NCBI GenBank assembly: GCA_020152595.1
Contig: JAIGNY010001912.1
Coordinates: forward strand, 111,001 to 175,000
Direction: 5' to 3'
DNA from: Chiridota heheva
Taxonomy: Eukaryota; Echinodermata; Holothuroidea; Apodida; Chiridotidae
Length of the DNA stretch: 64,000 bases
This document shows positions 28,133 through 40,594 of the stretch, piece by piece. The number at the start of each line of letters is the position of its first letter. The stretch's first letter is position 1. The notes below the pieces were generated by a model that had not been told where the DNA came from, did no database searches, and saw only the letters and a program-made list of their open reading frames with translations. The position numbers were made by a program, and so were the translations under genes.

Positions 28133-28690
28133 TTAAAAGGACTTTATGGAACAATCGAGACTATCTTGTGATGGCAATCCGATGACCCAGATGAAAACAT
28201 CTCAGGGGCCACTATACAGAGCCCGACGAATCAGAAGCTCCGTGATCGAGAATATCTTGTGACGGCAATCCGATAACCCAGATGGAAAATCTTGGGGGCC
28301 GCTATATAGGTAGTGACCAATCAAAAGTTAGCATTGCCAATAAACTATGCACTTCGTTAAAAGGACTCTGCGGAACAATCGAGAATATCTTGTGACGCAA
28401 TCTGATGATCAAGAGGGAAAATCTCAGGGGTCACTATACAGGTAGTGACCAATCAGAAGCCAGCATTAAGTATATGCAAATGAACTTTACACTTGGTTAA
28501 AAGGACTCTGCGGAACAATCGAGATTATCTTGTAACGCAATCTGATGACCAAGAGGGAAAATCTCAGGGGCCACTATACAGACCCGGACCAATCAAAAGC
28601 CAGCATTGGTATCTATGAATATTCATGAGAAATTAGTCCTATGACTGGAATGCTGGCTTCTGATTGGTCCGGGTCTGTATAGCGACCCCT
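28133..28690. repeat. Irregular tandem repeat ending in a 34-bp inverted repeat
   Basis: CGTTAAAAGGACTYTRYGGA recurs at about 28133, 28353 and 28496, each followed by AACAATCGAGA..ATCTTGT, CACTATACAG and a GACCAATCA..GCCAGCATT tail. A partial unit lacking the first part begins near 28238. The last tail is followed by its own inverted copy. Confidence 0.75.
28574..28682. repeat. 34-bp hairpin (33 of 34 paired)
   Basis: The arm at 28574-28607 (begins CTATACAGACCCGGACCAAT) pairs with 28649-28682 with one mismatch across a 41-base loop. Near-identity of the arms suggests recent origin or gene conversion. Confidence 0.85.
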
Positions 28691-28719
28691 TACTACTGTA
28701 TACACCTCAGTTGCCAGGA

Positions 28720-29300
28720 CACCGATCTTCGTCGGGCAGAAAAATAGAATGTCGGATGTACTTGTACCAGACTATTTCTCAGTCATGCCCGACTCAATTA
28801 ACTACAATTTAGCGACAAAGTACTTGGCACATTTTCCCTCGCCTCGCTTCATTGTTGGCATGATTACCACCTTAAGCATAAAGAGGCTAGAAATATGAGC
28901 TATACATTTCGCCAACATTGAAGAGGGGTAGAAGAGGGAAGAAAAAGTGCCAAATATTATTGTATGTGATTGTATCAGAAATATGTCTTCCTTTCTTTCT
29001 GACAGCCGACTCGGCATGATGCTGACAACATCGTATGCTTGGGTACTTAGTGGGGCAGTGATCAGGTGATGTAAAATGTCGGACTTACTCTTTAAATCAG
29101 AGTTAAATTCTAATCATGCCCGAATCGTCTAGATATCGGAATCATGTCCTCCCGACTCAGCATCATGATGCTGACAACATTATACTTGGGCGAAAATGTC
29201 GAATGCACTGCTTATACTGTTATATCAGTGATACATCTCAATCATGCCCGAATCGTCCAGATCTCCACTCGACTCGGCATGATACTGAGTGGGCTCGGAT
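28720..29300. repeat. Repeat array with TCATGCCCGA / CGACTCGGCATGA units
   Basis: TCATGCCCGA appears near 28783, 29115 and 29243. CGACTCGGCATGATGCTGAC and close variants appear near 28998, 29153 and 29270, the first two followed by ACAACAT. The two motifs are imperfect inverted copies of one another. Small open frames here are not conserved between units. Confidence 0.6.
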
Positions 29301-29379
29301 TTTGCAACTGGCATGACTGGAACGCGTATTTGAAAGATGCTAGATCACAAATGTTTTAAATTCAGAGCTCCGAAGATAA

Positions 29380-30070
29380 TAGGGCATTTTTGGGCATCCA
29401 AAACTAGAATTTTTTAAAAACTTTCGCCCCCTCGACCCTCCCAGAGCTGCGTCCGTAAACCCAAGAATTTGTCAATTTTCAGCAAAAACTTGTCTTCTGT
29501 TTAGATATGATATAACCCAAATGCATATTTGAGTAGATTTTAGCATTATAATTTAACATTAGAATTTTACACTAATGCGAAATTTGTTTTCATCAATTGT
29601 ATTTTCCGAACTTCATTTGGGGCAAAAAACAAGAAATATTCAGACCTAGGCTTTACCCATCCGCAACGCCTGGACAACTTTTCCCAAATTTACTCAATTT
29701 TCAGAAGAAATTTCTCCTCTACCTGTTTAGAAATAGTAATCCTATATTCAGATAGTGCTTATCTGAGTGAGATTTGAATTTGTCTTCTTATCATCATTTA
29801 AATTTTCCGAACTTTGTCAGTTTGTGTTGATTTTCAGCCATTTCGGGGCATCAATGACAAGAAATTATCAGACCTTCCCGGAGCTTCGCCCCCTGGACCC
29901 TCCCCTGAACCCTTCCATGGGGCTCTTAAGCGGGACAGCTTCCCCTGGACTCGGTCCCTAGATCCCTACCGTGCTTCACCCCAGGAACTCACGATTTTTC
30001 TACAGTCTGAAATTTTGTGTCGATTTTAAATCATTTTGGGGCATCATCACGAGAAATTCTGACATTTTCT
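29380..30070. repeat. Irregular tandem array with TTCGCCCCCTGGACCCTCCC motif
   Basis: C-rich segments CTTTCGCCCCCTCGACCCTC (about 29421), CGCAACGCCTGGACAAC (29662) and CTTCGCCCCCTGGACCCTCC (29883) alternate with AT-rich blocks containing TCAATTTTCAG, CTGTTTAGA and GGGGCA..AAGAAAT. Unit spacing is about 220-240 bp. A single related segment is near 34600-34640. Confidence 0.55.
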
Positions 30071-31179
30071 AAGATTTTGGAATAGCGCCTCCTATTATAC
30101 CCTATTTAAAATTCGGCACTCCTGTGTGTAAGAGAAACTTGCTATCGAAAAATCTTTATATTGGGGTATCCGTGTCTAGCTTGAAGTGACTACCAGGTCA
30201 CAGTTATTCACAGTATAATTTGAGACAAAGATAGAGAAGTTTTCTACATCGCCCACCTTTCCCACGTCATTATACGTGCAAACTCAATGGAGAACCCCCG
30301 GTTTCGCGAATTAATGCTCGTTAAATGTTTAGGTTTAAACGCGCTTAATCATGTATTTGCACTTTTTTTCTCAGAAAATGATCCGTATCAGAATTATTGA
30401 AGTGGATTACGATACATCAATGTATGGTACCTCAAATAGTGCAAACAAAAGATAACAAGGTAGTGTTTTTTTTTTTTACCTTTTTCTGACGCCAATTTTA
30501 ACGAAAATCCTGCAGACAGGCCTAACCTAAATTTCGCATGCGTACATGGTAAGTTTGACGTCGTGATGTACTACAACTAGAACTGTGCACTACTGAGGCC
30601 TATGTCGCTTGCGCTTAATTAGTCATACAACGTACGTACGTGTAAGGGATGGAGTGTAGTCTCTTGAATGAGGAGGTTATGTTTGTATTGGGGGTTTTCT
30701 GTAAAGATCAACTCAATTTAGCTTAGGTCTGGAAACAGCTAAAACCTTTCTGTATGTGGACATAGCTGTTTACAAAATTTGGAGCAAATTTGCTGCAAGT
30801 AGTCGGTGGAGCACATCAGACATTAGTTAGATAACACCAGTCTGCTAGTACATACTATAGCCACTACATGGCTGCTATATACAGTATACAAGTATTGCCA
30901 TACAAGTAGTGTTTATCTCCATCATCAGACAGGCCTACTTCCTTCTTTCCAGTTCATGTAATTAGTATGAAAACTAATAAGGTCTGGTGACTTTGTTCTG
31001 CACTTTCCCCAATCACCAATGACCTTTCACCTTCATTGTTAAGAATAAGTATATTAATACGCCATATCTGCATAAGGCATGGGGAAACCCCGGAAAAAAA
31101 TGAGTACCCAATCCCATTCAAAAGAAAAACAGACAAAGGCAAAGCGGCTCAAAATTCATATATTGGAAAATAGACTGAT
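30071..31179. other. No gene recognised; inverted module near 30.85 kb
   Basis: No exon is supported. An inverted copy of the GTCAGAT module lies at about 30820-30890 (TTAGTTAGATAACACCAGTC, then ACTATAGCCACTACATGGCT). A T9 tract is near 30468. Confidence 0.45.
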
Positions 31180-31505
31180 AGAGATACGATATTGAAAGAA
31201 TACCAATATACATAAGAAATTTCATTTTTCTCTTCATTCGATTTGGTGTTTGAGATTATATTTATATGTTCAATACATACAGTCGTTGGCTAGTTTAGGG
31301 TAAAAATATCCTTCCAACAATATTTTGTCTATTGATTCATAGAGACTGCAAAACAAAACAAAAACCGCTGTTGTCTAACAAGGTATTCAGATACGATATT
31401 GAAAGAATACCATTATATACTTCAGATAGGCCTAGGCGTTTCATTTTACTCTTTATTCAATTTGGTGTTTGAGATTATATTAATCAGTTTAGGTTCAATA
31501 CATGG
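31180..31505 (+). repeat. Imperfect direct duplication of about 110 bp
   Basis: ATACGATATTGAAAGAATAC occurs near 31184 and 31392. Both copies continue with CCAATATA/CCATTATA, TTTCATTTT, TTTGGTGTTTGAGATTATAT and GTTCAATACAT. The offset is about 208 bp. Confidence 0.7.
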
Positions 31506-32215
31506 TGTAGGCCTATGTAACATCAACATTTTAATTAGTGGGCCAATTTATTGCACAAATCGCAAGACAATAAATCCTTAAACTGTTAAAGCAGAACCGC
31601 AACTGCCTGACCACAGACTTCTGAGATTTTGGAAGATACTACAGATCTACTATTTGTTTTAAAGAAAATAATGACAAAAAAGAACTGTTAATTTCTCTTC
31701 AAATTGTATAAAATATAGAGCCTATATATCTAATAAAGAAGTACTGAGGCTGAAATTTAATTATGGAGGTCCGGGGAGAACCTCCACCGAAGCTTTGTTG
31801 AATAGGAAGGCATGCTGTGAATTGGTAAGGGAGGGGGAGTCTGAAGTATAAATCCTGACAAGGCTAGCGAGAGGAAAATTATAGCCAAGTTATCATAAAG
31901 AACCTATTGAAGCGTTTTGAGCCATACAAATTAGAAAATCAACCACTATGGAACAGAAAGCAAAGTTTTGTTTTCTTTCTGAAAAATGTGGACCAAGATA
32001 ATTGATTGGCCGACTTCAGCCATACAGCGTTTATCTTCAGACCATCTAGGCGCATCTAACTAATATCCTGGGCAAGTTTATTTTAACCAAGAGGGAAATC
32101 GAGGCACTCGCGGTCCTGGAGTCCAGTGATAGCCGCTTCGAGTTTGGACAGCCCTAACAATAGGAATTAAATTAGCCCCAAGCTTACAGACAACTTACAG
32201 TCCAAAAGCATCCCG
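31506..32215. other. No gene recognised
   Basis: AT-rich with no supported exon, RNA gene or clear repeat. Confidence 0.4.
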
Positions 32216-32219
32216 AAAA

Positions 32220-32667
32220 ACTGGGTACTTTGAAATACCTAAACAGTTGGGTACTTTTATGTCTTACGTCATCGCATGAGCCTACACATTTGACTAGCCC
32301 ACACCAAACATATGGGGGTTTTCATTTTCCGCTCCGGATTGTCTAAAATTTCACTGGATATCCTGAATTTTGGAGACGGATAGTAAATAGATATTAAAAA
32401 CTTTTTGCCGCTGCATTTTGAAATTCATCGTCGCCTTTTTGAGAAAATGAACAAAACAGACTGCGCATAATCTGTTTTATTGATTTTTTCAAAAAGGCGA
32501 CGGTAAATATCAAAAAGCAACGGCAAAAAGTGTTTACTATCTATTTACTACCCGTCCCCAAACTTTCAGGTTATCCTTTGAAATTTTGGACAATCCGGAG
32601 CGGAAAATGAGAAACCCCATCGTAATACACAAAAGTACCCAATTGTTTGGGTATTTTAAAGTACCCA
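32220..32667. mobile_element. Foldback element with arms of about 200 bp
   Basis: The two halves are reverse complements along nearly their whole length. ACTGGGTACTTT (32220-32231) pairs with AAAGTACCCAGT (32656-32667). GTTGGGTACTTTT pairs with AAAAGTACCCAAT, TTTTCCGCTCCGGATTGTC with GACAATCCGGAGCGGAAAA, and CGTCGCCTTTTTGA with TCAAAAAGGCGACG. The centre is AAAACAGA/TCTGTTTT around a 10-base loop at 32461-32470. Arm lengths differ by a few tens of bases through indels. No coding capacity. Confidence 0.85.
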
Positions 32668-32879
32668 GTGTATTGGGTTGCTCCTTAACTAAATAAGGGA
32701 ACCCTCTCTCCAGGCCCTATGAATAGATTAAAAGTACATGTTTTAGTTTGTCGGTGAATATGATACAAGCCGCCCACTGGGCCTCCGGGCGAAGCTAGTC
32801 TTTTTTGCAGGGGGCCAAATCTTTATAATAAAAAAAACGAATCAAGGCTACTCCTTCCCCTCCTCCTCTGTGAAAATCT
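32668..32879. other. Spacer, nothing recognised
   Basis: Sequence between the foldback and the GAAAATT array. An 18-base poly-purine/AT tract near 32828 is the only notable composition. Confidence 0.35.
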
Positions 32880-33110
32880 TAAGGAAAAAAGTCGGTTATT
32901 TTGTTGAAAAACGTCAGAAACAAGCAGTTTGGAGAAAATGTCAAATAATTTGAGAAAAATCTTGCGAATATTCATAAAATAGGATATATTTGAAAAACTG
33001 TCGAAAATATTGATAAAGTCAATTGGAGAAAAACTTTTTTAAATGAGGGAAAAGTCGGATATTTTTAGAAAAGTCTTTAGAAGTCGCTTTTCGGAAATTT
33101 TGTGATCATT
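32880..33110. repeat. Degenerate GAAAAAnTCGGAAAATTT array
   Basis: Irregular units such as GAGAAAATGTCAAATAATTT and GAAAAGTCTT. The style matches 2850-3000 and 55540-55740. Confidence 0.5.
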
Positions 33111-35620
33111 TTCTCCAATTAATTAGCTGGTATATAGGCCTAACTAAACTCTAAGACCAATCGCTTTTATCAGAACTACAAAACAATCCAACATAATGAA
33201 TTTCTATTGTGCAAACTATTGTGTAAAAATGCTGTGGTAAAAGCATATACCAAATCAGTTTTGAACCCATTATTTTCAGAATAGACGGAAAAGAATGGTA
33301 GTATCATCATTTGTCGATTGATGATTTGTAAACTGTACTGGGAGTTTTCACCCGTCACTCTCATTCACAGATTTTTTGTGAATTAACATATATATAGCCT
33401 ACGTTGCAGTTTGCGTTATAATTAGGTCAAACATGAGAGCCGATACACTTCATTGCATCTATAGATGAATCCTGCTTAACGAACTACCATACATCCATGC
33501 GTGCTTTGTGCGATAAGAAATAAAACAATTATGTACTTCATACTAAATATTAAGCTTATACAGATATACCATTGGTTAGAATTAGATTGATTCAGCCATA
33601 TATTACTTTGTCACCCCCTTCCCTTCCTTTCTCAGGCTCCCCTACCGACTTAAAAATGGTATTGAAATAGGTAGATTATTGTTACAGCCATAAGCCCTTG
33701 TGAGACGGCTGGTAAACATATAAGTGGTGTTAACCCTCTCCTAATTTTTAGTCAACCTATATACGTCCCTGTGTAACTTGCAAGGTGTCCAAGAATTGTG
33801 TTAGTATAGTTAGCCTCAGACACTACAAAAACAATAATTCCTTTTCGTTTTGTACACTTCGGTAAAACATAGCTAATTTTAGTTACTCGCCAAACAATTT
33901 GACAAAAAGTATAACTTTTGGTTTCCCACCGGTTTGATGGTGCACTTTATTTTATTTTTGTAAACGACATAAATCAGACTAGTTGTAACATCACAGCCTC
34001 AGATTTCTCAAAACATTCTATCATATTTTGTGGCTTTTGTGACTTAAAATCCATTAGATTTGTATGAAAAGGTAGGAAACCATAATTTATTACCAGAAGA
34101 AAGTTCGAGGAAAAGTAATTCAAATATTTAAATGATTCTGTAAAATATATTAATATTGTGAGGATGAGTGCACCAACCTTCTAATTTCCATAGTAGACTT
34201 ACACCAGTCATTTTAAGATATTGAAATATTTTTTCGCCATTTTGTTTCATTTCTCCATATAAGAAAAAATTGTTTGACCACTGAACTAATCCTTTAATTT
34301 TTGTGTGGAAGAAAATAGAGAAATCCCGGATTACCTGACTATACTACCCCTACGTCATTTTTCTGAACCGGTTGTGAAAAGAAAAATAATAATAATAAGA
34401 GCAAGGCAGACGTACGTTGTGACGTTTTTCAGAGTGCGAGCGTGTACTGTGAAAAACAGCTGCGCGGTGGTGAGCGTGACGGCGCGCGGTGAATAATTTC
34501 GATTTCTTTCTTGTACATGACGTTTATGTAACTTTACGCGCGCTATTTTGCATGTCTGCAATTTCTGGCTACGTAAGTGAAAAACTACACTTTTTTTAGA
34601 ACTTCCGTGAGCTTTGGCCCCTGGAAAACCCTATCAGCCATCATCAAGCGGGTACATGCTTTTTCGCAGTTCCGCGTTTGATACTTCAGTACTGTGCTCC
34701 CAATCTAAAATGTCTAACGATGCCACAAGTTCATGAGGGTGGAGAGAGCGGCTCCTCCCAATTGTTATATATTGTGTGATTGTAGACATACGTAGGCCTA
34801 ATCGTGTATAGTCGGGCAAGTGCAAATTTGTCTTACACCCCCCGCCCCCCTCCCCTCGAGCTCGAAGTCAAGTTACGCCCGTGGCTTTACTCAAAATATT
34901 ATGTTATTCAGTCTGTTGTAAACATTTTTCAAATTGACAACAACACTTGCTTTGATTCATAATAAAAAAAAAGAGCTGTCGTCGTTTACCTCATGAGGGG
35001 ACAAGTAAAACGAGCACGAGAATTGCCACCCATTGTATTACTGTATATTTTCTTTTGCTTACGCCCATGCCTATGGCCACAGAGACGTGTAGGAAGCGGA
35101 GCATGGGAGAACTAAGGGGAGTTCAGCTTCCCGGTTGTATACTTTCTTCCCAGTTGGGAGGTAAAAGTGGTATAATTATCAATATATTATTGGATTGTCA
35201 TAACTGGTCAAAATTGGGTAAAATACCCTGCTGAAATTGTAGTAATATTTGGCAACATTTTTTTGGCAACAAAAATGAAGAAAATCTTGCTAAAGGTGAA
35301 AAATAAAAGATATTTACCGAAAATTGAAGTTTGTTGGAAACTTGATTTTACCAGTGAAATTTTCCGCGTAAAATATTTTCAATTCTTCATCCTCCCCTCC
35401 CCTTTTCTATGCCCCTGCCCCTTACTAGATCCTCACAGTTTATGATATTCCGAAGTTTGGAACCCTACTCCTTGTTGCCAGAATCTCATATGGTATTCAT
35501 AACAGAGTTTGTTTTGTATTACTGCAGAGAAAGCGCGTACAACAATTGCGCGTCAACACTTGAAATGGCGAACAAATGATGCCACAGATTTTAGTACGGG
35601 CACCTTCCAGTGCATATTTA
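33111..35620. other. 2.5 kb without a confirmed gene
   Basis: An overlapping pair of frames at 34305-34561 lies in a CpG-rich patch (about 34400-34550) that could be regulatory. A 63-codon minus frame at 34634-34825 has normal-looking composition but no known motif. A C-rich tract CCCCCCGCCCCCCTCCCC is at about 34838-34855. A single segment resembling the 29.4-30.0 kb C-rich units is near 34600-34640. Confidence 0.35.
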
Positions 35621-35627
35621 ATTGAAT

Positions 35628-38600
35628 CAGAGAGCGTGATTATACTATGTATAGGCCGAAAGCCGAGAGACGAAACTTCTGTACAAAAAATTGTGATACG
35701 TTTACGGACGCCGCCATATTTGTTTCAGCATTGTCAAGTATGCGAGGCTGGTGGACAGTGCACAATGCAGCGTGACGAGTGAGTGACGAATAATTGACTG
35801 GCGGAGTGACTGAGTGATAGCGTACCGGCCGTGCCGGGTGGAGAAAACGACATAATACGATAGAGAGCGAGTTTTGAAAACATTTTTTATTCCATGAAAC
35901 TTGCTGTTTCAATATTTCCGTTTAGATTAAATGGCGTTGTGGAGAAATGAAAACCAGCCAAGCTTCTTTTAAAGATTTTATTTTTGGAGGACTGGAACCA
36001 TTAAGAAAAAATGTCATAAATTAACGTTGAATCGTTTTGTCACTAAATTTAGGCCTACCACTTGCGTTGTCCCAGTTGTGCGAGATAATTTAGAATAAGA
36101 TTAGCATAACTTTCAGACGTTGGTATGATTTAATCACAGAATAGGTCTGTTTTTACTCAGTATACATGGGTCCTGGCGTACATATAAAGAATTTAAATCG
36201 ATTTTTGGCCAAATCTTGAACATGTCGTGCTGGTCCTAACGAATTTGGAGGTAGGCCAAGACTATTAAAAAATACAAAATACTAACGTTAGACATACTCA
36301 AATTTAAAGGGGATATATACACAATGGGCGGCGGACGTAGGCCTAGTAGGTTAAATGTCAAATTTAGACAAAAATGACAACTCTTTGGTCTAAGTGGAAT
36401 AATTCAATTAAAAAATAAACTGTTACTGTTAGGGTCATACTTCAAAATTATTGAAGAAAATTCTTGAAAGGTATCCCAATTGATTTATGAAAGGGGAATA
36501 AGCTATCACAACATTGTTCATGTTTGCTTACAACGACTATAAATTTTCTCCTGAAGTTAACTAGACTGCTAGAATTAACTAGATTCACTCTACAACTTTA
36601 ACTGCTTAGTGCCACCCTGTCCATGTCTAAAACACAAATTTTTGGTATGTTTTAACCAGGAATTTTTGGAAGTAAGTTAAAGAAAAAAAATTGAAATGAT
36701 AATAAGATAAAAACATTAACTGCAGTTACTATACTTTCATCAGTTTAAATCCACATATTTTGCTGATTTTAGGTATAAAAACATCACTATCACTTCATAA
36801 ATCATTTGTGAAGTATTTTGCCTTTATAATTACTGAAAGAGAGTTCATAGTTCTTAATAAATTTGCTATTAAGAATTAATTACCTCAAAATGCAATGACA
36901 ATTTGACAACATCTATTACAATTTAAGTTTTAATGTCTTGGTTATATGCAAGTTACTGTAAATACAACTCACAGCAATGTTTTTTTTTTTTATTGTAATG
37001 TATAAACATATTATTAACACATATGTTACTTGCTTAAATTTGTGTTGTCATTATGATACTGTATATCCCAATGACTTTTATTAAGCCTAGCTGTCTTAGC
37101 AGAGTATAACTACATTGCATTAAAGCTAAAACTGTTCATGGCTTGTCATAAAGCCAACTCTCAAAAAATTTCAGTGTTTTATATTAAACATAAACAGCTA
37201 TTTTGTAGATCTTTTCAAAAAGATGTTCAAAAATAAATACCAAAAGCATTTGACACATTGAAACATGAGCAGCACTAAAATCAGAAAAGTTTTAATTAAT
37301 TTTGCACATTTCATCAGGCTGACAATAGGTTAATTCAGTGTATACAATAATTTTTCAGTAACTTAAAATTAACTTGTTAATAGAAAACTGAGGTAGGCCT
37401 ACAGCTATTGAAACAAATATATTGTAATTGAACAATTTACACTCCATATGAAATAATAAGTGTAATTATATTTCCATGTGTCTCCAAACTTTTCCGGTCA
37501 AGATGCCAAATGAGTGTAAATGGTGACAGAATGATTTTTGATAACAAGCCGATATTGGCTTTGATACTGATACTTTTGTTTTTAATTTCTATTTTATTAT
37601 GACATCAACCTCAGCCTAGATGTTTCTCAATTAATTTTCTTTTTTATCGGTAGGTCTATCAAATCTGCTTCAGATTGTAGTTCAACTTCAAAAGAGTTTG
37701 ATTCAACAAAACATCCACAATGTTATTCAGCTATTAAGCGTAGCCTAAACGTAATGCTATACGTGTTTTAATTTTGGTTTCATTTACAATTTCACAAATA
37801 TTTTCATACCTTTTATTATATTAGCCCATTATTTTGTTTAATTTCTGCATTATCAGTAAAACTTAGGAAGGTTAATCTTTTTCATTTTTATTTGAAATAA
37901 AGCTGATGGTGTGTAGTTTTACTAACTATACTGTACAATAACAACAAGTTTTCAAAGTTGTTGCCTGCATTGAGAATTACATCAAACATTTAAATAAGAA
38001 AAAAGAAAAGGTTGATGGCCTCTGTTATTGAAACAAACGTTCAGTATTACTTGCCGTGAAGCAAACTAGGGGTAACAAGTAAAAACCACAACATAGTACG
38101 TTTGTTGTGCATGATTTTTTTTTTTTTAGATAAATGTATTTTAATTTATATCAGTATCTATTTCGGCAATCATGTCTGTTTTTTGCAGAAAAAAACCAGG
38201 TTTGAAAAATTATTTGTATGGAGTAACCCATCTTGCTTTTAAAATGTGCATCTGTAAGTAGGCAACATTTTTTATGTGTAAAGGATGGCCTAATCTCTGC
38301 AAGAAATATTATAAGATTTTCACATATATTTCGTATATGACTCAATATAATTACTGAAGATAATGACTGCATATAATTACTAAAGGTTCAAATTATAATG
38401 CCTATGTAATGAACATGTGTGTAATTTACATACATAATTATAAACATGCTTTTGCATGTAGACTTTAAATTAGATGAGGATCATTTCAGGTACTAAAACT
38501 AGTATAAAAATAAATTAATTTTTACAGAAATGATAAAAAAAATTCTGCAGAAGTTCGCCATGTTTGAAGAAATTTTAATCTATCTTCATTTGGTAATTCT

Positions 38601-40587
38601 TTGTGAAGGCGAATTAACTTATTGAAAGTGTATGTGTTTTTAATTTGCTCATATGCATAATTATACATTTAACAGCTATCACTCAACACAAACAAACAAT
38701 GGGCTTTTGATATGGATCTCTACATTCACACTTTACATATTACTAGCATATACTATTTTTCTATATTACAATTGTATGACAGCCTGACAGGTAACTAAAG
38801 CAGTACTTTATACTTGTGGTTAACTGTGATGGATAGTATATATTAGACAGCTAACGAAGATGTGAATTAGACATCTAAAGATAACATCCAGTAGACATTT
38901 AAAGTAGATAAATGCGACAATTTTTTTCAGGTTTAAAAAGGTGTCAGGTAGACGTCTGAGGTAGATGCACATAAGGGTCGCAAAAAATTGTCAGGTTTTA
39001 CAAAATAATGTCAGGTATACATCTAAAGTAGATATACATGTGTAAGTGACAAATAGTTGTCAGGTTTAACAAGAAAATGTCAGGTAGACATCTAAAGTAG
39101 ATATACATGTGTAAGTGACAAATAGTTGTCAAGTTTAACAAGAAAATGTCAGGTAGACATCTAAAGTAGATGTACATACATAATAGTAACAAATACTTGT
39201 CAGGTTTGACCTGCCATATTTTAGTATGTCAGTAGGCCTATGTGAAAAGCAATATACTGTGCATAATTCAATTTGTATCTCTTTACCTCATTAGAAGCTT
39301 AAAGGAATTTGGTTGTGTATAGGCAAAAATATATAAATTGTTTTTAAATATAAAGCATCACAGTAGCAAAACATTTCATCAAAATCGGTTAAACAGTGGT
39401 TAAATTTCAGGCCTGAATTTGCATACTTTATGCAGATTTTGTGATGTAGGTTGAATACAGGCCAGGACAACCTTGACGTTTTCTTTAGTAAATCCTTTGT
39501 TACTTAAATAATGTCTTCCATAATTCATTGATGTGGTGCTTAAAATTTTGACCACTTGAAAATTTTGATTATAAAACTTTTAGTCCTAAGTAGGAACTTT
39601 CCCATCCTTCAATTTAGGCAAGAAATTAAAGATTGTGACTTACGTTAGTTAGGGCATGCAGTGCAGTGATTATCAAGAGAAGAAGCTCTTTTGCACCAAA
39701 AAATGGGATAAATGATAGGTTGAATATATTTTCTCCCTGCACTGATTAAAATGTGATAGCTTTAGTGGATCTAAGATTAAACTAAATTGCTTAGGATACA
39801 AGAAAAAAAGTCAACGAAAAACACAATTTCTTAGCTGTATTAACTTCTAACCCACTATCAGTCATAGGCCTATCGTTAGGCTACAGCTAATTAAACAGCT
39901 AAGGTTAAATAAACCTTCATTTTTTTCATTTAATCAATAATTATAGTACAATAACCGACATCAACGAGTTTTTACTGAGACTGATGACTGATTTATGTCA
40001 GATCCGTAACACTAAGTTAACCTTAGGCTATTTGATTATTGCTTCCGTGCGAAAAAATGAAACAAATTCACAATCACGGAATTGTATAAATTATTGGTTA
40101 GTACTATTTTGCGCACTAATTTTTGTTCAATTTCTGATTGAAGTATTTCTTGGAAATCTATGCATTAAGTAAACCAACATAATCCATTCTACGTGTATTT
40201 CGTGATCAATCCAAATAATTTTCGAGTAGAATTGTTTCATACACATTGCTTCTTCCCGCAATGCGCGTACTAGTCTCGAACAAATACCTTAAATTTAGCT
40301 AAACATAAAGGGCTTTAAATGAAAAAAAATTATCCAGAAAAATAAGGCAAAACAAAATCAAGTAGTATACAACTTTAGACCCACATACCAATTTCTACGA
40401 AATCCATCATTCTCTTAAATGTATACCGTGCTTTTCAAAGCGTCTACGAAAAAAAGCACGCTGGAATAAAAATGGCAACGATGGCTACATAAACGCATAA
40501 CGTTTTTCCCACACTGTAAACATAGGAAGTATCGTCTTTCAGCCTTCGGCCTATCCTTAGTATAGGACGAATGACGTCCGCTCTCTG
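35628..40587 (+). mobile_element. TIR family copy B, 5.0 kb
   Basis: Starts CAGAGAGCGTGATTATAC and ends GACGTCCGCTCTCTG. Flanking 7-mers are ATTGAAT (35621-35627) and GTTCAAT (40588-40594), 5 of 7 identical, so a decayed target duplication is likely. The TIRs are about 115-125 bp. The inner part of the left TIR (GTGATACGTTTACGGACGCC, then CATATTTGTTTCAGC) matches the reverse complement of the right. The interior matches copy C nearly throughout and copy A in part. It holds a 69-bp minisatellite (39010-39216). No transposase or long frame is seen. The right TIR has lost the TGACGTCA octamer (TGACGTCC). Confidence 0.82.
39010..39216 (+). repeat. 69-bp minisatellite inside copy B, about 3 units
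   Basis: GTCAGGTAGACATCTAAAGT-type units begin at 39010, 39079 and 39148, exactly 69 bp apart, each with GTAAGTGACAAATAGTTGTC downstream. Degenerate units extend upstream to about 38870. The minus-strand open frame across it reflects the period being a multiple of three. Copy A has a single unit and copy C a large (TA)n at this place. Confidence 0.85.
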
Positions 40588-40594
40588 GTTCAAT

